A DNA stretch of 64,000 nt, from NCBI RefSeq assembly GCF_900172255.1, contig NZ_FWFU01000004.1, positions 248,001-312,000 of the forward strand, read 5' to 3'. Below, in pieces: positions 51,197-61,387 of the stretch. The notes under the pieces were generated by a model. That model ran no database searches. It was not told the DNA's origin and saw only the letters and a list, made by a program, of their open reading frames with translations. The first letter of the stretch is position 1, and each line of letters begins with the position of its first letter. The translations under genes were made by a program, and so were the position numbers. The stretch is from Roseovarius halotolerans. Lineage in GTDB: Bacteria; Pseudomonadota; Alphaproteobacteria; Rhodobacterales; Rhodobacteraceae.

Positions 51197-52774
51197 ATGC
51201 GCGATTTCCACCTGCCCGGCCGTTCAGCCACCTTTGCCAGCAACGGCATGTGCGCGACATCCCATCCTTTGGCCGCGAAAACGGCAGTGGATATCCTGGA
51301 GCGTGGCGGCAACGCTATGGATGCGGCTATCGCGGGTGCCATCCTTCTGGGTATCTGCGAGCCGCAGATGACCGGAATCGGCGGTGATTGCTTTGCGCTT
51401 TTCACCAAGCCCGGCAGCGACGAGATTCATGCGCTCAACGGCTCGGGGCGCGCCCCGGCCGGTGCTGATTCCGCAGCGCTGCGCGCGCGCGGGCATGACA
51501 CTGTGCCACTCAACAGCCCCGACGCGGTGACTGTTCCCGGCGCGATCGACGCCTTTTGCCGCCTCTCTGCAGATCACGGCAAGCTGGGCCTTGATACGCT
51601 GCTTGCACCGGCAATCCATTATGCCGAAGCAGGGGTACCCGTCGCGCCGCGGGTAGCATTCGATTGGCCCGTCGCCGCGAAGGCGCTTCAGGGTCACGCC
51701 ATCGGCTACTTCACCAAGGACGGTGCCGCCTTGAAGACCGGCGATCTTTTCCGCGCGCCGGGTCAGGCCGAGGTGCTGCGCCGCATCGCCGCCAAGGGGC
51801 GCGACGGGTTCTACACCGGCGAGGTGGCCGAGGACATGATCGCCGCGCTCAACGCGCAAGGCGGGGGGCATACGGCAGATGATTTCGCTGCCACCGAATG
51901 CGACTACACGACGCCCGTCGCCGGTGATTACAAGGGCGTCGATCTGGTCGAGCACCCGCCCAACGGCCACGGCGCCACGGCGATCCTGATGCTCAATATA
52001 CTCAAGCATTTCGACATTTCCCTGATGGACCCGGCGGGCAGCCAGCGCGCCCATATCGAGGCAGAAGCCGCCAAGCTGGCCTATGACGCGCGCAATCGCA
52101 TCATCGCCGACCCCGATCACACAACGCGCCTCGAGCACATGCTCGCACCCGAAACCGCGGCGAAACTGGCCGCGCTGATCGACCCGCAAAACGCCATGCC
52201 CGCCGCCGCACCGCTGGCCGATGCGGTGCATCGGGAAACCGTCTATATCACCGTTGTCGACCGTGACCGCATGGCGGTGTCGCTGATCTATTCGATCTTT
52301 CATGGCTTCGGGTCGGGGATCGCGTCGGAAAAGTTCGGCGTGCTGTTTCAGAATCGCGGCGCGGGCTTCTGCCTGACACCGGGGCACCCCAATGAAATGG
52401 CCGGCGGCAAGCGACCGATGCATACGATCATTCCCGGTATGCTGTGCGAAAATGGTCGCGCCACCATGCCATTCGGGGTGATGGGCGGCGCCTATCAACC
52501 CAATGGCCATGCCCGGCTGGTATCGAATCTGCGCGATTTCGGGATGGATGCGCAAACTGCGCTCGACGCCCCGCGCAGCTATGCCGAGGCCGGAAAGTTG
52601 AAAGTCGAGCGCGGCTATAGCGAGGCGGTGCGCGCCGAACTGGCCGGAATGGGCCATGACGTGATCGTGCCCGAGGGTCCGATTGGCGGCGGCCAGGCCA
52701 TCGTGATCCGGCCCGACGGTGTGTTGGAAGGCGCCAGCGACCCCCGCAAGGACGGTTGCGCACTTGGCTATTGA
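51197..52774 (+). CDS. Gamma-glutamyltransferase family protein
   Basis: A 525-aa Ntn-hydrolase of the GGT family, normally self-cleaving into two chains. Small-subunit nucleophile candidate: the Thr in RETVYITVVD, aligned with TTHYSVVD of E. coli GGT (Thr391), so the second Thr and the His are not conserved. GxGGD is present early in TGIGGDCFALF. No signal peptide, unlike periplasmic GGT. GAAGGA precedes the ATG at 51197; a GTG eight codons upstream is less likely. Could act on a gamma-glutamyl or related amide inside the cell. Confidence 0.88.
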   Translation: MRDFHLPGRSATFASNGMCATSHPLAAKTAVDILERGGNAMDAAIAGAILLGICEPQMTGIGGDCFALFTKPGSDEIHALNGSGRAPAGADSAALRARGHDTVPLNSPDAVTVPGAIDAFCRLSADHGKLGLDTLLAPAIHYAEAGVPVAPRVAFDWPVAAKALQGHAIGYFTKDGAALKTGDLFRAPGQAEVLRRIAAKGRDGFYTGEVAEDMIAALNAQGGGHTADDFAATECDYTTPVAGDYKGVDLVEHPPNGHGATAILMLNILKHFDISLMDPAGSQRAHIEAEAAKLAYDARNRIIADPDHTTRLEHMLAPETAAKLAALIDPQNAMPAAAPLADAVHRETVYITVVDRDRMAVSLIYSIFHGFGSGIASEKFGVLFQNRGAGFCLTPGHPNEMAGGKRPMHTIIPGMLCENGRATMPFGVMGGAYQPNGHARLVSNLRDFGMDAQTALDAPRSYAEAGKLKVERGYSEAVRAELAGMGHDVIVPEGPIGGGQAIVIRPDGVLEGASDPRKDGCALGY

Positions 52775-52820
52775 GGGCGAATGCCGCGCCTTGCGGGGCA
52801 GGCGCTCGTTCGCACGCGCC

Positions 52821-53147
52821 CTAGTTCAGCTGGAAATGGAGCGGATAATGGCCGTCCTCGAACGGACCGAACAGATCCGGGATATCGGGGTGATCCACCG
52901 GTTCTCCCGAATAGTCCGCGATCAGGTTCTGCTCGGAGACATAAGCCACGTAATAGCTTTGGTCGTTCTCGGCCAGAAGATGATAGAACGGTTGTTCCTT
53001 GGAGGGGCGGCTATCCTCGGGGATCGAGTGATACCATTCCTCGCTGTTGGAAAATTCCGGATCGACATCGAAAACAACCCCGCGAAACGGGTGTTTCTTG
53101 TGCCGGACGACTTGGCCCAACGAATATTTCGCTCTTGTTTTCAACAT
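52821..53147 (-). CDS. hspQ: Heat shock protein HspQ
   Basis: Small hemimethylated-DNA-binding type protein; in Enterobacteria it is an adaptor and enhancer of Lon. 108 aa. Characteristic segments: KYSLGQVVRHKKHPFRGVVFD (split around residue 18), EEWYHSIP, QPFYHLLAEN and YVAYVSEQNL. ATG at 53147 gives MLKTRAKYSLGQ; an upstream extension is not conserved. Divergent from the AEC transporter gene. No heat-shock promoter is evident by eye. Confidence 0.93.
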   Translation of the reverse strand: MLKTRAKYSLGQVVRHKKHPFRGVVFDVDPEFSNSEEWYHSIPEDSRPSKEQPFYHLLAENDQSYYVAYVSEQNLIADYSGEPVDHPDIPDLFGPFEDGHYPLHFQLN

Positions 53148-53232
53148 CACATTGCAGCCCCTAGCCCTCAAGACTAATGGTTTCAAGGGTCGTTTGTCCA
53201 ACCCCAGAGCATAAAAACACGGGAAACAGTCT

Positions 53233-54114
53233 GTGAACCTTGCCTTGACAGTGCTCGAGATCGTCGCGCCGGTTTTTCTGCTGGCGGCTGTCGGATTTGC
53301 CTGGGTGAAAATGGGATTCGAATACCGGGTTCAGTTCGTCACGCAGATGGCGATGACCCTATCGGTGCCCTGCCTGATCTTCGTGTCGTTGATGCAGACC
53401 GAGATCGATCCGGGCGCGTTGACGGCGCTTTCAGCGGCGGCGATCGTCGGCTATGGCGCGCTGACAGTTGTGATGTGGCTGATTACCCGCACCTCCGGGC
53501 TGGAAACGCGGACCTATACCGCGCCGCTGATTTTCGGCAATACCGGCAACCTTGGCCTGCCGCTTGCGCTCTTCGCCTTCGGCGAGACTGGTCTGGGCTA
53601 TGCCGTCGTGGTGTTCGCGATCATGGCGATCTGGTCCTTCACCTACGGAATCTGGCTGGTTTCGGGCGGCGGATCCCTGCTCAAGGTTCTCAAGGAGCCG
53701 CTTGTCGCCGCCACGCTTCTGGGCGGGCTGTTTTTGTGGCAGGGATGGGAAACGCCAACCTTCCTGACCAATACGCTGAAACTGACCGGCCAGATGGCCA
53801 TCCCGCTCATGCTGATTACGCTTGGGGTCGCGGTGGCGCGGCTGACCCCGGGGCGTGTCGGGCAGGCGGCGATACTGTCCTTCGTCAAGGTGTGCATTTG
53901 TGCCGGGATCGGCTGGGCCGTCGGTGCCTGGTTCGGCCTCGACAGGACCGCCTTTGCCGTGCTGGTGCTGCAACTTGCGACCCCCGTGGCGGTCACATCT
54001 TACCTGCTGGCCGAGAAATACGGCGCCGATTCCGATGCGGTGGCCGGGCTGGTTGTCGCCTCGACGCTGATGTCGGTCGTGGCTCTGCCGGTGCTTCTTG
54101 CCGTTCTGCTGTGA
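53233..54114 (+). CDS. AEC family transporter
   Basis: A 293-aa membrane protein of the auxin-efflux-carrier type, with about ten hydrophobic segments in two halves and a conserved NTGNLGLPLALFAFGE block in the middle. Bacterial members include carboxylate transporters such as MdcF and MleP. The substrate here is unknown. GTG start at 53233. Monocistronic between hspQ and the SLT lipoprotein. Confidence 0.9.
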   Translation: MNLALTVLEIVAPVFLLAAVGFAWVKMGFEYRVQFVTQMAMTLSVPCLIFVSLMQTEIDPGALTALSAAAIVGYGALTVVMWLITRTSGLETRTYTAPLIFGNTGNLGLPLALFAFGETGLGYAVVVFAIMAIWSFTYGIWLVSGGGSLLKVLKEPLVAATLLGGLFLWQGWETPTFLTNTLKLTGQMAIPLMLITLGVAVARLTPGRVGQAAILSFVKVCICAGIGWAVGAWFGLDRTAFAVLVLQLATPVAVTSYLLAEKYGADSDAVAGLVVASTLMSVVALPVLLAVLL

Positions 54115-54190
54115 GTCACTGCGATTTCTTGATTCCCCCGCGCGCCTGTTTCCGCTAAAGTTGCAGAAAACAAACGAAAGCGAGAGGCAG

Positions 54191-54793
54191 ATGAGCAGAA
54201 CTCTTCGCGCATTCCTGATCGTCCTTCTGGCGGCGTCCTGCGGCGGCGGGCCAAGCGGCCCACCCCCGAGCAATCTGGACAATGCCTGTTCGATCCTGGA
54301 CCAGCGCCCGCAATACAAGCGCGCCTTCAACGCGGCCGAGCGCCGCTGGGGCGTCCCCGTGCATGTGCAGATGGCCACGATCCATCAGGAAAGCAGCTTT
54401 GACGGCAATGCCCGCACCCCGTTCCGCTGGACACTCGGCATCATCCCGATGGGGAGGCAAAGCTCGGCCTATGGCTACAGCCAGGCACTTGATGGCACAT
54501 GGGACGAATACAAGCGTGAAACCCGTCGCTTCGGAGCACGGCGCAACGACATCTCGGACGCCACCGATTTCATGGGCTGGTACATGGCGAAATCCAGCCA
54601 GAGCCTCGGCATTTCGCTCAGCGATACACGCAACCAGTATCTGGCCTATCACGAAGGGCGCACCGGATTTTCGCGGCGCAGCTACAACAGCAAGCCTTGG
54701 CTCTTGCGCGTCGCCGACAAGGTCGAGTCGCGCTCGCGGATGTATGAGGCGCAGCTGCGCACCTGTAACGGTCGGGGTTTCGGCCTGTTCTGA
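54191..54793 (+). CDS. Lipoprotein with SLT-type lytic transglycosylase domain
   Basis: A 200-aa lipoprotein: signal peptide with lipobox LAASC, Cys17 as the lipidated residue. The mature part resembles the soluble lytic transglycosylase fold: IHQESSFD with the catalytic Glu, YGYSQALDGTW, and YHEGRTGF in the place of the usual AYNAG motif. It would cut glycan strands of peptidoglycan. AGAGG before the ATG at 54191. Convergent with lolA. Confidence 0.82.
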   Translation: MSRTLRAFLIVLLAASCGGGPSGPPPSNLDNACSILDQRPQYKRAFNAAERRWGVPVHVQMATIHQESSFDGNARTPFRWTLGIIPMGRQSSAYGYSQALDGTWDEYKRETRRFGARRNDISDATDFMGWYMAKSSQSLGISLSDTRNQYLAYHEGRTGFSRRSYNSKPWLLRVADKVESRSRMYEAQLRTCNGRGFGLF

Positions 54794-54819
54794 GGTGCCT
54801 GTCCCGGCCGTGTCGCAAA

Positions 54820-54848
54820 GAAAGAAGGCGCCGCGCTGACGCGGCGCC
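54820..54848 (-). terminator. Rho-independent terminator of lolA
   Basis: A perfect 9-bp stem, GGCGCCGCG (54827-54835) and CGCGGCGCC (54840-54848), with a 4-base loop; on the minus strand TTCTTTCTTT follows. It starts four bases after the lolA stop. Confidence 0.85.
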
Positions 54849-54852
54849 GCTC

Positions 54853-55461
54853 TTACTTGTCGCGGCGCTCTATCGGGCCAACGCCGGGAATCACGAAACG
54901 GTCATCCGCCAGCTGCATCCCCGTGCGCAGATCGCCTAGGACCACCGTCGTGCGTGCGCCCGCGCTGTCATTGATGACCCACTGGCGCAGCTCAACCGGG
55001 TCGGCAGTGAAGACCAGTTCGATATTGCCGTATTCGGGATTTTCGGGATCCTGCGCCTGAATGGTGGTGGTCTTGCCGTCGCTGGCATGGCCGGTCACCA
55101 TCCGCTCACGGGTGAGGTCGACATTGCGCGCCAGCACGATCTTCAAGGGGGTGCGGTGCAGCGGATAGGCCTCGGGGCCCGTGTTCGACTTGGGATCGAC
55201 AACGCCAACCCGGTCGCCATCGGCCACAACCAGCGTGCGTTCAGGCGGATCGTATTCGAAGCGCACCCGCCCCGGCCGCTTGATATAGATGCGCCCGGTG
55301 CTGATCGTGCCGTCATCGTTGATCTGGGTGAATTCACCCTCAGCGGTCTTCAATCCATTGAGATAGCCCGAGATCGCGCCGAGCGACAATTTCTCCGCCG
55401 CTGCCGGCATTGCCAAAGCGGCACTCAGCACGGCGGCCGACAGAATCGAAAGAGGTTTCAT
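54853..55461 (-). CDS. lolA: Outer membrane lipoprotein carrier protein LolA
   Basis: Periplasmic chaperone that carries lipoproteins from LolCDE to the outer membrane. 202 aa with a signal peptide (cut near AMPAAA-E, residue 22) and the LolA core GEFTQINDDG...GRIYIKRPGRVRFEYDPP, a typical pattern. The DRF...PGVGPIERRDK C-terminus is short. ATG at 55461. It lies downstream of ftsK with a 181-base gap and has its own strong terminator. Confidence 0.92.
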   Translation of the reverse strand: MKPLSILSAAVLSAALAMPAAAEKLSLGAISGYLNGLKTAEGEFTQINDDGTISTGRIYIKRPGRVRFEYDPPERTLVVADGDRVGVVDPKSNTGPEAYPLHRTPLKIVLARNVDLTRERMVTGHASDGKTTTIQAQDPENPEYGNIELVFTADPVELRQWVINDSAGARTTVVLGDLRTGMQLADDRFVIPGVGPIERRDK

Positions 55462-55642
55462 GGCGCGGGCTCCTTCATCAGTTAAACGCAGGGTTGCTTT
55501 ACCCTGAAGGCGTCCTGATATGCGATAACGGTCATCTAACACCTGATATCAGCAGGCACGGGCCGGTTATCAAGCCCGACCTCGCGCAGAGAGACCCTGC
55601 TCACATCAAAACCCCGTCATCAGCGACGATTGTGTGTCGACC

Positions 55643-58552
55643 CTACTGCTCCGGCACCAGAATATCGCGCTTACCGACGTGGTTGGCGGGGCTGACGATG
55701 CCCTGCTCCTCCATCTGCTCCACCAGACGCGCGGCCTTGTTGTAGCCGATCGCCAGCTTGCGCTGGATGTAGGATGTGCTGCATTTGCGATCCTTGATCA
55801 CAATTGCCACCGCCTGATCATAGAGCGCATCCTCGCCGTCGGTATTGCCACCCGTCGACAGCCCCAGCACCGCATCAATGCTGTCGGCCTTCTCGTCGTC
55901 CGGGCCATCCTGCACGCCATTCACATAGGTCGGCGGGCCATAGGCCTTGAGGTGGTTCACAACCTCCTCGACCTCTTCGTCGCTGACGAAGGGGCCGTGG
56001 CAACGGGTGATCTTGCCGCCGCCAGCCATGTAAAGCATGTCGCCCATGCCCAGAAGCTGCTCTGCGCCCATCTCGCCCAGGATGGTGCGGCTGTCGATCT
56101 TGCTGGTCACCTGGAAACTGATCCGGGTGGGGAAGTTCGCCTTGATGGTACCGGTGATCACATCGACCGAGGGGCGCTGCGTGGCCATGATCAGGTGAAT
56201 CCCCGATGCCCGCGCCATCTGTGCAAGGCGCTGGATGCAGGCCTCGATCTCCTTGCCCGCGACCATCATCAGGTCGGCCATCTCGTCTACGATCACGACG
56301 ATGTAAGGCATCTTCTCGGGCGCGAACTCCTCGGTCTCAAACACCGGTTCGCCGGTTTCGTCGTCAAAGCCCGTCTGCACAGTGCGCGAGAACATCTCGC
56401 CCTTGCGCTGCGCATCCGCGACACGGCCATTATAGCCGTCGATGTTGCGCACGCCCATCTTGGACATCTTGCGATAGCGCTCTTCCATCTCGGCCACGAC
56501 CCATTTGAGGGCCACGACCGCCTTCTTGGGGTCGGTAACCACCGGGCTCAGAAGATGCGGAATGCCATCATAAACCGAAAGTTCCAGCATCTTGGGGTCG
56601 ATCATGATCAGGCGGCACTCGTCCGGCGTCAGCTTGTAAAGCAGGCTCAGGATCATGGTGTTGATCGCCACCGACTTGCCCGACCCAGTCGTGCCCGCGA
56701 TCAGCAAGTGAGGCATCTTCGCCAGGTTCTGGACCACCGGATCGCCGCCGATATCCTTACCAAGCGCCAACGGCAGCTTCTGGTTGCCGTCGCCATAGTC
56801 GCGGCTCGAAAGGATTTCGCGGAAGCTGACCATTTCACGGTTGTCATTGGGCAGTTCGATACCGATCACGCTGCGCCCCGGCACCGTGCTGACGCGCGCC
56901 GACAGCGCAGACATCGAGCGCGCAATATCATCCGCCAGCCCGATAACCCGGCTTGCCTTGAGGCCCGGCGCGGGCTCCAGTTCATACATGGTGACGACCG
57001 GCCCGGGACGGACACTCACGATCTCGCCCTTCACGCCGTAATCATCCAGCACGTTCTCCAGCATCCGCGCATTTTCCTCAAGCGCGTCATCGCTCAGGTG
57101 ATGCCGGGTGATATTGGCGGGATTGTTCAGCAGGCTGAGCGGCGGCAAATCGTATTCCACCTGTGCGCTTTCCTCGAATTGCAGCGCAGGCTGTGCCTCG
57201 GCGATGGCCCGGCTCGACGGTTGCGGCGCACGGCGCTGCGTGTGCTGCACCACCTTCTTGGGCTCGGCCACCGGAATCCGCGGCTGTATCGCCTGAGGCT
57301 GCGGTTCGGGCTGCGGCAGATCTGGCTGCTCGAAGCTGTCGTACCGCGCCTCTGGCTCGACCAGCGGCGGCTCCTCGGACCACTCCTGCCGCTTCGCTGC
57401 GGTCAGGGGCGGCTCGGGAGGCAATGTTCCACGCATGCCGGAATTCAGGATCAACGGATCGGGGCCACGCCCCCGCCCACGAGTCAGCGGCGCAACGCTT
57501 TCGACTTGAATCGCGGGGCTCTGGCGCACGCGGGTCTTGATCACATCGGCGATCTTGGCGCGAATGCGGTCATCGCCAGGGGCCTGCACATCGCCCTCGG
57601 GACCGGTTGACTCGATCAGCTCCGGCTCGGGGTCGGGTTCGGGTTCGGGGCGACGCATGAGCGACGGCATCCGCGACAGCAGACCGTCGGCGCGTTCATC
57701 AGGGCCGGGGGCCTGCGCTGCGGCAGAAGGCTGGGACGCGCTGATCGGCGGCACCTGCGCGCGGCGCACCACCGGCTGCGCCGGAACGCTGGCCTCGGCA
57801 CGGGCATATTCCTCGGCTTCAGCGCGATCGGCCAAGCGCCGCGCGCGCGCTTCTCCGGCCTTCGTCTGGACCCGCTGCGCGGCGTTCAGCGCACCCGATG
57901 CACCCCGCCCCGCCAGCGCCATGACCCAGGCATAGGTCAGGATGACGCCGACCAGCAGGAATCGCCCGAGGCGCATCAGTTCGGGCCAGGTCGAACCCAG
58001 CACGAAGGCACCAAACCCGAGCACGCCGATCCCCAGAGCCAGCGACAGAACCTTGAGCCCAAGGCTCGCACCCAGTGGCAGGATACCCAGAACAGTACCC
58101 AGGACGGCGTCGCCGAACATGCCGCCAAGACCGAAACTATGCGTCGCCGACCACACCGCGCCCGGCGTCAAGGATGCAGCATAAAGCGCCAGCAGCGCGA
58201 TCCAGATGGGCGCGAAGATCAGACGGCTTACCGCGCGCTCAGCCCCGCGATGCAGAGCGAAACGCGTGCCCCAGACACCCAGCACGATGGCCAGACCCCA
58301 GGCACCCCAGCCCACGATCATGAACAGCGGCGCGGCAATCGAGGCCCCAAACCGTCCCATCCAGTTCTGGACCGGTGCGTCGGTAGCAGACATCCAGCTT
58401 GGATCATCAGGATGATAGGAAACGATCATCGCAGCGGCCATCGCCCCCATAATCAGCAGGACCAGCCCCATCAACTCCTTGCCGCGCTTCTCGATCGCCT
58501 CGGCCATGGTGCTGTCAAGCAGCGGTTCGCGCCCGCGTGTCTGGTATGCCAT
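55643..58552 (-). CDS. ftsK: DNA translocase FtsK
   Basis: Septal DNA pump that clears the chromosome terminus and activates XerCD at dif. 969 aa: an N-terminal membrane domain of about four to five segments (25-200), a Pro/Gln-rich linker (about 225-450), the RecA-type motor with Walker A GTTGSGKS near residue 620 and Walker [13 protein letters not shown], and a C-terminal gamma winged helix (about 900-969, [20 protein letters not shown]) that reads KOPS sites. GAGGGATAAG before the ATG at 58552 sets the start; 19 bases after the aminotransferase stop. Confidence 0.97.
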   Translation of the reverse strand: MAYQTRGREPLLDSTMAEAIEKRGKELMGLVLLIMGAMAAAMIVSYHPDDPSWMSATDAPVQNWMGRFGASIAAPLFMIVGWGAWGLAIVLGVWGTRFALHRGAERAVSRLIFAPIWIALLALYAASLTPGAVWSATHSFGLGGMFGDAVLGTVLGILPLGASLGLKVLSLALGIGVLGFGAFVLGSTWPELMRLGRFLLVGVILTYAWVMALAGRGASGALNAAQRVQTKAGEARARRLADRAEAEEYARAEASVPAQPVVRRAQVPPISASQPSAAAQAPGPDERADGLLSRMPSLMRRPEPEPDPEPELIESTGPEGDVQAPGDDRIRAKIADVIKTRVRQSPAIQVESVAPLTRGRGRGPDPLILNSGMRGTLPPEPPLTAAKRQEWSEEPPLVEPEARYDSFEQPDLPQPEPQPQAIQPRIPVAEPKKVVQHTQRRAPQPSSRAIAEAQPALQFEESAQVEYDLPPLSLLNNPANITRHHLSDDALEENARMLENVLDDYGVKGEIVSVRPGPVVTMYELEPAPGLKASRVIGLADDIARSMSALSARVSTVPGRSVIGIELPNDNREMVSFREILSSRDYGDGNQKLPLALGKDIGGDPVVQNLAKMPHLLIAGTTGSGKSVAINTMILSLLYKLTPDECRLIMIDPKMLELSVYDGIPHLLSPVVTDPKKAVVALKWVVAEMEERYRKMSKMGVRNIDGYNGRVADAQRKGEMFSRTVQTGFDDETGEPVFETEEFAPEKMPYIVVIVDEMADLMMVAGKEIEACIQRLAQMARASGIHLIMATQRPSVDVITGTIKANFPTRISFQVTSKIDSRTILGEMGAEQLLGMGDMLYMAGGGKITRCHGPFVSDEEVEEVVNHLKAYGPPTYVNGVQDGPDDEKADSIDAVLGLSTGGNTDGEDALYDQAVAIVIKDRKCSTSYIQRKLAIGYNKAARLVEQMEEQGIVSPANHVGKRDILVPEQ

Positions 58553-58571
58553 CTTATCCCTCGTCCTCAAA

Positions 58572-59750
58572 TCATGCGTAAAGACAGTCGCGCAGCCGCG
58601 TCAGCCCGCGCACCATCTCGTCTTTCGGGGCCACCATGGCGACCCGTATATACCCCGCGCCCGGGTTCGCACCCGCAACCTCGCGGCTCAGATAGGCGCC
58701 GGGCAGAACCCGCACCCCGGTCTGCGTCCAGAGCTTCAGCGCCGCCGCCTCGCCATCGTCGACAGGTAGCCACAAGAAGAACCCGGCCTGCGGGCTTTCA
58801 TAGCCCGCCACACCCGCCATGATCTCGTCGGCCAGCGCGTATTTTTCGGCATAAAGTCGGCGGTTTTCGTCGACATGCACCTCGTCGTCCCAGGCCCTTT
58901 CGGCCACGTGCTGCAATGGCAACGGCAGGGGTGCGCCCGCATAGTTACGCAACTGCTTGAGACGCAGCAAAGTCTCGGGTCCGCCAGCCACGAAACCGCT
59001 GCGCAGCCCCGGCAGGTTCGACCGCTTCGAGAGCGAATGGAAGGCGACAACACGCTCAGCACTCGCCCCCATCTCTTGCGCCACATCCAGCGCACCCACG
59101 GGTGCCGTGCCGCGATAGATTTCGCTATAACATTCATCGGCGAATATCTGAAAATCGAACCGCTCGCCCAGTGCGATCAACTCGCGCCAATAAGACCGAC
59201 TCGCAACCGCGCCCTGCGGGTTGCTCGGTGAGCAGAGGTAAACCGCCGCCGTGCGTTCCAGAACGCCTTGCGGCACCGCGCCGAAATCAGGCAGATGGCC
59301 TGTGTCTCGTGTCGCTGGCAACAGGACAGGTTCGGCGCCAACGCTCAGTGCCGCCACCATGTAGACCTGATAGAATGGGTTGGGCAGCAACACCACCGGC
59401 GTCTTGCCCGCCTTGGTCTCGGGGCAAAGCGCCATCATCGCGTTGTAAAGCCCTTCGCGCGTTCCGTTCAGCGCCATCACCTGCCGCTCCGGGTCCATCT
59501 GGACGCCATACCGCCGCTTGATCCAACCACAGACCGACCGGCGCAATCCGATCGCGCCCTCATTCGCCGGGTATTGTCCGAACCCCGCCGCATGTTCGGC
59601 CACGACATCCGCAACCCATGCCGGGAACGGATGCTTGGGTTCGCCGATGGTCATATGCAAGACCTCGCCACCGGGCGCATGGGCGTCCAGAAGGCTCCGC
59701 AGGCGCGGAAACGCATAGGCCGGTAGGTTCGAAAACCGCTCGGGAAACAT
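58572..59750 (-). CDS. PLP-dependent aminotransferase (DapC-like class I)
   Basis: A 392-aa fold-type I aminotransferase. PLP lysine Lys242 in [14 protein letters not shown]; also SPSNPQG and ADECYSE. The N-terminus [14 protein letters not shown]...[11 protein letters not shown] resembles the N-succinyldiaminopimelate aminotransferase group (lysine and peptidoglycan precursor synthesis), but the specificity is not proven. ATG at 59750. Immediately upstream of ftsK in one operon. Confidence 0.88.
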   Translation of the reverse strand: MFPERFSNLPAYAFPRLRSLLDAHAPGGEVLHMTIGEPKHPFPAWVADVVAEHAAGFGQYPANEGAIGLRRSVCGWIKRRYGVQMDPERQVMALNGTREGLYNAMMALCPETKAGKTPVVLLPNPFYQVYMVAALSVGAEPVLLPATRDTGHLPDFGAVPQGVLERTAAVYLCSPSNPQGAVASRSYWRELIALGERFDFQIFADECYSEIYRGTAPVGALDVAQEMGASAERVVAFHSLSKRSNLPGLRSGFVAGGPETLLRLKQLRNYAGAPLPLPLQHVAERAWDDEVHVDENRRLYAEKYALADEIMAGVAGYESPQAGFFLWLPVDDGEAAALKLWTQTGVRVLPGAYLSREVAGANPGAGYIRVAMVAPKDEMVRGLTRLRDCLYA

Positions 59751-59888
59751 CAATACTGCCTCAAGGTTCGGGATCGTTGCGTCCCGTTTTGCCTGAATCT
59801 ACCCAAGCCCCCGGCCTGCGTCCAGCAAAAGCAAAGGCTTGACAGACGGATTGTGACATTTTGGCAGAAGGGACACAGGCCCCCTGCC

Positions 59889-59951
59889 CTTCTTCTGTTC
59901 CGAAATATCCCGGGGGAGTCGCGCTTTGAGCGACGGGGGCAGCGCCCCCGC
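59889..59951. repeat. CTTCTTCTGTT-AAATATCCCGGGGG repeat with double hairpin (copy 2)
   Basis: Starts CTTCTTCTGTTCCGAAATAT then CCCGGGGGAGTCGC. Stem: CGGGGGC (59934-59940) with GCCCCCG (59944-59950); a second small stem GTCGC/GCGAC lies inside. It abuts the amidase stop on the downstream side. Confidence 0.75.
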
Positions 59952-59959
59952 AGCCAGTT

Positions 59960-61294
59960 TTACCGCCCCAACGCCTCTTCCGCAGCCGTGCTCAGACGCA
60001 AAAGCCGCTCGTCCTGCATCGGCTTGCCACAGAGCATGATACCGCAGCTTGGCACACCGGTCGGCAGCGTCACGGCGGGCAGGCCCATCAAGTTACCCAC
60101 GCGCGTATTGCGCAGCGTCAGCAGGTTCTCGGTGACATAATAGGCATCGTCGCACATCAGCTTCGCGGCATCCGGCGGCATGTTGGGTGCGCTCGGCATG
60201 ATGACCGCGTCATATCCTGCCACCCGCGCATGCCAGGCACGTCGCATCTCCTCCAACCGCCGCCAGGCAGTCACGTAATCGGCCGCACTCACATCGCGCC
60301 CGCCGCGGAACCGCTCAAGAATGGCCGGGAACATCTTTTCGGGCGCGGCCTCGATCGCATCTCGCCAGATGCCATAGGCCTCGCCGGTATAAAGCGTGCC
60401 CGACATCGCCATCGCATCGGACAGTTCCGGCCAGTCCAGCGGCTCGACATGCGCCCCCGCCGCGCAGAGCCGCTCCACAGCGCTCTCATAAGCCTTGAGC
60501 GGCTGCTCGCGGATGTCATCGAGCACGACGCTGCGCAACGCCGCAAGCCGCACCCCGCTCAACGAGGCCCCGCGCAGATCGGCACCGCCCGAATGCCCCT
60601 CCAGCACCGACAGCACCAGAGCGGCATCCTCGACATTGCGCGTGAGCGGGCCGACCGTATCGAACCGCGCCGCCAGCGGCACGACACCATCCAGTGACAG
60701 GCGTCCGGCGGTGGTCTTGAGCCCCACCAGATCGTTCCACGCTGCCGGAATGCGCACCGACCCGCCCGTGTCGCTGCCGATCCCGCAGGCGGCCAGGCCG
60801 AAAGCCACCGAGGCCGCCGCGCCAGAACTCGACCCGCCCGGCACAGCCTGCGGATCGTTGACACAGGGCGGCGTCGCCGTCATCGGGTTCAGCCCCAACC
60901 CCGAAAACGCCAGTTCGCTCATATGCGTCTTACCAAGGCAAACCGTGCCCATCATCGTCGCGCTGCGCAAAACGCGCGCGTCCCGCTGCGGCACCCTGCC
61001 TTTCAACAGCTTCGTTCCCGCCTCGGTGGCGATGCCACTGCTGTCAAAGAGGTCCTTCCAGCTCATCGGCACCCCGTCCAGCGGACTCAGCCTTTGTCCG
61101 GCCCGCGCTCGCATGGCGGCGGCACGGGCCTCGGCACGGGCGCGCTCGGGGGTCACCCTGGAATAGATGCGCGCGTGGTCGGGATGCGCGGCGATCGCAT
61201 CGAGAAACGATTCCGTCAGTTCGACCGGGTCGATCCTGCCCGCCCCGATCCCGCGCCCCAGATTCGCCGCGCTCATGTTCAGCCAGTCGTTCAT
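59960..61294 (-). CDS. Amidase (amidase-signature family)
   Basis: A 444-aa amide hydrolase with the Ser-cisSer-Lys triad: Lys80 (SWKDLFD), Ser155 (PGGSSSGAA) and nucleophile Ser179 (SDTGGSVR); the 24-residue spacing of the two serines is the family norm. Related to GatA and Asp/Glu amidotransferase subunits, but no gatB/C partner is near, so a stand-alone amidase is likelier. Start ATG at 61294; divergent from the UbiH-type gene. Confidence 0.92.
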   Translation of the reverse strand: MNDWLNMSAANLGRGIGAGRIDPVELTESFLDAIAAHPDHARIYSRVTPERARAEARAAAMRARAGQRLSPLDGVPMSWKDLFDSSGIATEAGTKLLKGRVPQRDARVLRSATMMGTVCLGKTHMSELAFSGLGLNPMTATPPCVNDPQAVPGGSSSGAAASVAFGLAACGIGSDTGGSVRIPAAWNDLVGLKTTAGRLSLDGVVPLAARFDTVGPLTRNVEDAALVLSVLEGHSGGADLRGASLSGVRLAALRSVVLDDIREQPLKAYESAVERLCAAGAHVEPLDWPELSDAMAMSGTLYTGEAYGIWRDAIEAAPEKMFPAILERFRGGRDVSAADYVTAWRRLEEMRRAWHARVAGYDAVIMPSAPNMPPDAAKLMCDDAYYVTENLLTLRNTRVGNLMGLPAVTLPTGVPSCGIMLCGKPMQDERLLRLSTAAEEALGR

Positions 61295-61387
61295 CTCACC
61301 CCGCCTTCCCGCTTGGTCCCTGCGCCCGCGACGGTAGCGGCAGCGCGGCGCATGGACAATCCCGTGCAAACCGCCATATTGCCGGGC

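Noticed and set aside
59960..61294. Assignment of the amidase as GatA
   Set aside because: Triad matches the whole amidase-signature family; no gatB or gatC neighbour, and the sequence around the nucleophile is not distinctive for GatA.
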